Below are positions 6,457-7,407 of a stretch of 7,407 nucleotides of DNA, piece by piece. The position numbers and the translations under genes were made by a program. The DNA is from Rhodobacter sp. (GTDB taxonomy: Bacteria > Pseudomonadota > Alphaproteobacteria > Rhodobacterales > Rhodobacteraceae), in the NCBI GenBank assembly GCA_027482795.1, contig JAIXVS010000376.1, positions 1-7,407 on the forward strand. Direction: 5' to 3'. Position 1 is the first letter of the stretch. Every line of letters begins with the position of its first letter. A model generated the notes under the pieces. The model did not search any database and was not told the origin of the DNA. It saw only the letters and a list, made by a program, of their open reading frames with translations.

Positions 6457-7407
6457 TCAATAGTTGGACGTCAACTGAACACAGGTCTTGGTGTCTTTGT
6501 TGTACATCCCGCAACCCAAACCTGGCCAATCGCTTTCCAGCACGGCCGATTCTGGCAGGAAGTCTGTCCATGCGTCGCCAGCAACAGGTTCGGTCTGGCT
6601 GACGATGTCAAACTGACCATCGGCGCGAATTTCGCCGATCAGCACAGGCTTGGTCAGGTGGTGGTTCGGCAGCATCTTGGCGGTGCCGCCCGTTAGGTTT
6701 GGAACCTCGAGGCCATACATTGCGGTGCGCACGGCATCGACATCGGTCGTGCCTGCTTTTTCAACCGCAGCCACCCACATTTGGAACCCGATCACGGTTG
6801 CTTCCATTGGGTCATTCGTTACGCGGTCAGCGCCAGCGAAGGCTTTCCACTTTTCGATGAATTCGGCGTTCACAGGAACGTCAGCCGATTGGAAATAGTT
6901 CCATGCCGCCAAGTGGCCGACAAGGTTCGAGGTATCCAGACCCGACAGTTCTTCTTCACCAACCGAGAAGGCGACGACAGGAATATCATCTGCCGAAATG
7001 CCAGCGGCAGCCAGTTCTTTGTAAAAACCAATGTTCGCATCGCCGTTGATGGTGGAGATTACGCCAACCTTTTTACCATCGGCGCCCAAGGCCACAACGT
7101 CAGCCACGATTTTCGACCAATCCGAATGGCCAAAGGGGGTGTAGTTTACAAAGATGTCTTCTTTGGGAATGCCTTTGGAAATGAGGTAGGCTTCCAGAAT
7201 GTTATTGGTGGTGCGGGGATAGACATAGTCTGTGCCCAGCAGCGCGAATTTCTGCACGCCAAGTTCGTTCAGGAAATAATCGGTCGCAGGAATGGCTTGC
7301 TGGTTTGGCGCAGCGCCCGTGTAGAACACGTTTTTGGACGATTCTTCGCCTTCGTACTGCACGGGGTAGAACAGCAGGCCGTTCAATTCTTCGTATACTG
7401 GCAGAAC
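6457..7407 (-). CDS. urtA: Urea ABC transporter substrate-binding protein UrtA (N-terminus outside window)
   Basis: This encodes the periplasmic urea-binding protein of the importer. The frame is open from the TGA at 6457-6459 to the window edge at 7407, giving 316 residues; roughly 110 residues with the signal peptide are missing, judged by the usual family length of about 420-430. An apparent start at 7386 is an internal TTG (Leu) and not a real start, since VLPVYEE precedes it in frame. The segment GLLFYPVQYEGEESSKN followed by VFYTGAAPNQQAIP is typical of UrtA and the related amide-binding AmiC/FmdD branch of the type I periplasmic binding fold, and unlike LivJ/LivK. Further landmarks are KFALLGTDYVYPRTTN and GFQMWVAAVEKAGT. 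The end, GLGCGMYNKDTKTCVQLTSNY, carries two Cys ten residues apart that could form a disulfide. It is first in the operon, so the promoter, probably nitrogen-controlled, lies beyond 7407. A short-chain amide binder is the main alternative. Confidence 0.94.
   Translation of the reverse strand, partial: VLPVYEELNGLLFYPVQYEGEESSKNVFYTGAAPNQQAIPATDYFLNELGVQKFALLGTDYVYPRTTNNILEAYLISKGIPKEDIFVNYTPFGHSDWSKIVADVVALGADGKKVGVISTINGDANIGFYKELAAAGISADDIPVVAFSVGEEELSGLDTSNLVGHLAAWNYFQSADVPVNAEFIEKWKAFAGADRVTNDPMEATVIGFQMWVAAVEKAGTTDVDAVRTAMYGLEVPNLTGGTAKMLPNHHLTKPVLIGEIRADGQFDIVSQTEPVAGDAWTDFLPESAVLESDWPGLGCGMYNKDTKTCVQLTSNY

Noticed and set aside
6317..6571. Upstream extension of the urtB frame to an ATG at 6571 (85 extra residues)
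   Set aside because: It runs through the 3' end of urtA and the hairpin, reads as Pro/Arg/Cys-rich low-complexity sequence, and would bury the clear signal peptide that begins at 6316.
6060..6602. Open frame of 180 codons on the + strand across the start of urtB
   Set aside because: It is antisense to the UrtB signal peptide region and crosses the hairpin and tandem repeat, with no recognisable domain or ribosome-binding site.
1675..7407. Branched-chain amino acid (liv) operon
   Set aside because: The UrtA segment GLLFYPVQYEGEESSKN and the extended UrtB are features of the urea/amide branch, and the order A-B-C-D-E matches urt.

Overview
The window looks like chromosomal DNA of an alphaproteobacterium, most likely a marine member of the Rhodobacterales (Roseobacter-type). 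This rests on moderately high GC, the urtABCDE gene order, the style of the UrtA and UrtB proteins, and a large RTX-repeat secreted protein as neighbour. The assignment is inference; no rRNA or other marker gene is present. 

Two transcription units converge. On the left (1-1581, + strand) is the 3' part of a gene for a type I-secreted, calcium-binding RTX protein: about 40 glycine/aspartate-rich nonapeptide-like units followed by a C-terminal cap and secretion domain. Its 5' end lies outside the window. On the right (1675-7407, - strand, transcribed right to left) is a nearly complete urea ABC transporter operon, urtA-urtB-urtC-urtD-urtE, with only the N-terminal part of urtA missing. The two units are separated by 93 bp that hold a perfect 11-bp hairpin able to act as a shared terminator and a second, imperfect hairpin next to the urtE stop. 

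The five urt genes form one high-affinity importer: UrtA captures urea in the periplasm, UrtB and UrtC form the membrane channel, and UrtD and UrtE are the ATPases. urtB, urtC, urtD and urtE are tightly packed (gaps of 1 nt, a 4-nt ATGA overlap, then 1 nt). In contrast, 140 nt separate urtA from urtB. That gap holds a strong hairpin, a C-rich stretch (G-rich on the template strand) and an 11-bp tandem repeat with helically phased A-tracts. It is the most interesting non-coding segment here and could set the ratio of binding protein to membrane complex. No urease gene lies in the window, and none follows urtE. 

I see no mobile element, CRISPR array, tRNA/rRNA or clearly new system. The observations most worth following are the urtA-urtB gap, the long periplasmic extension of UrtB with HEAT-like repeats, and the irregular loops in the RTX domain.
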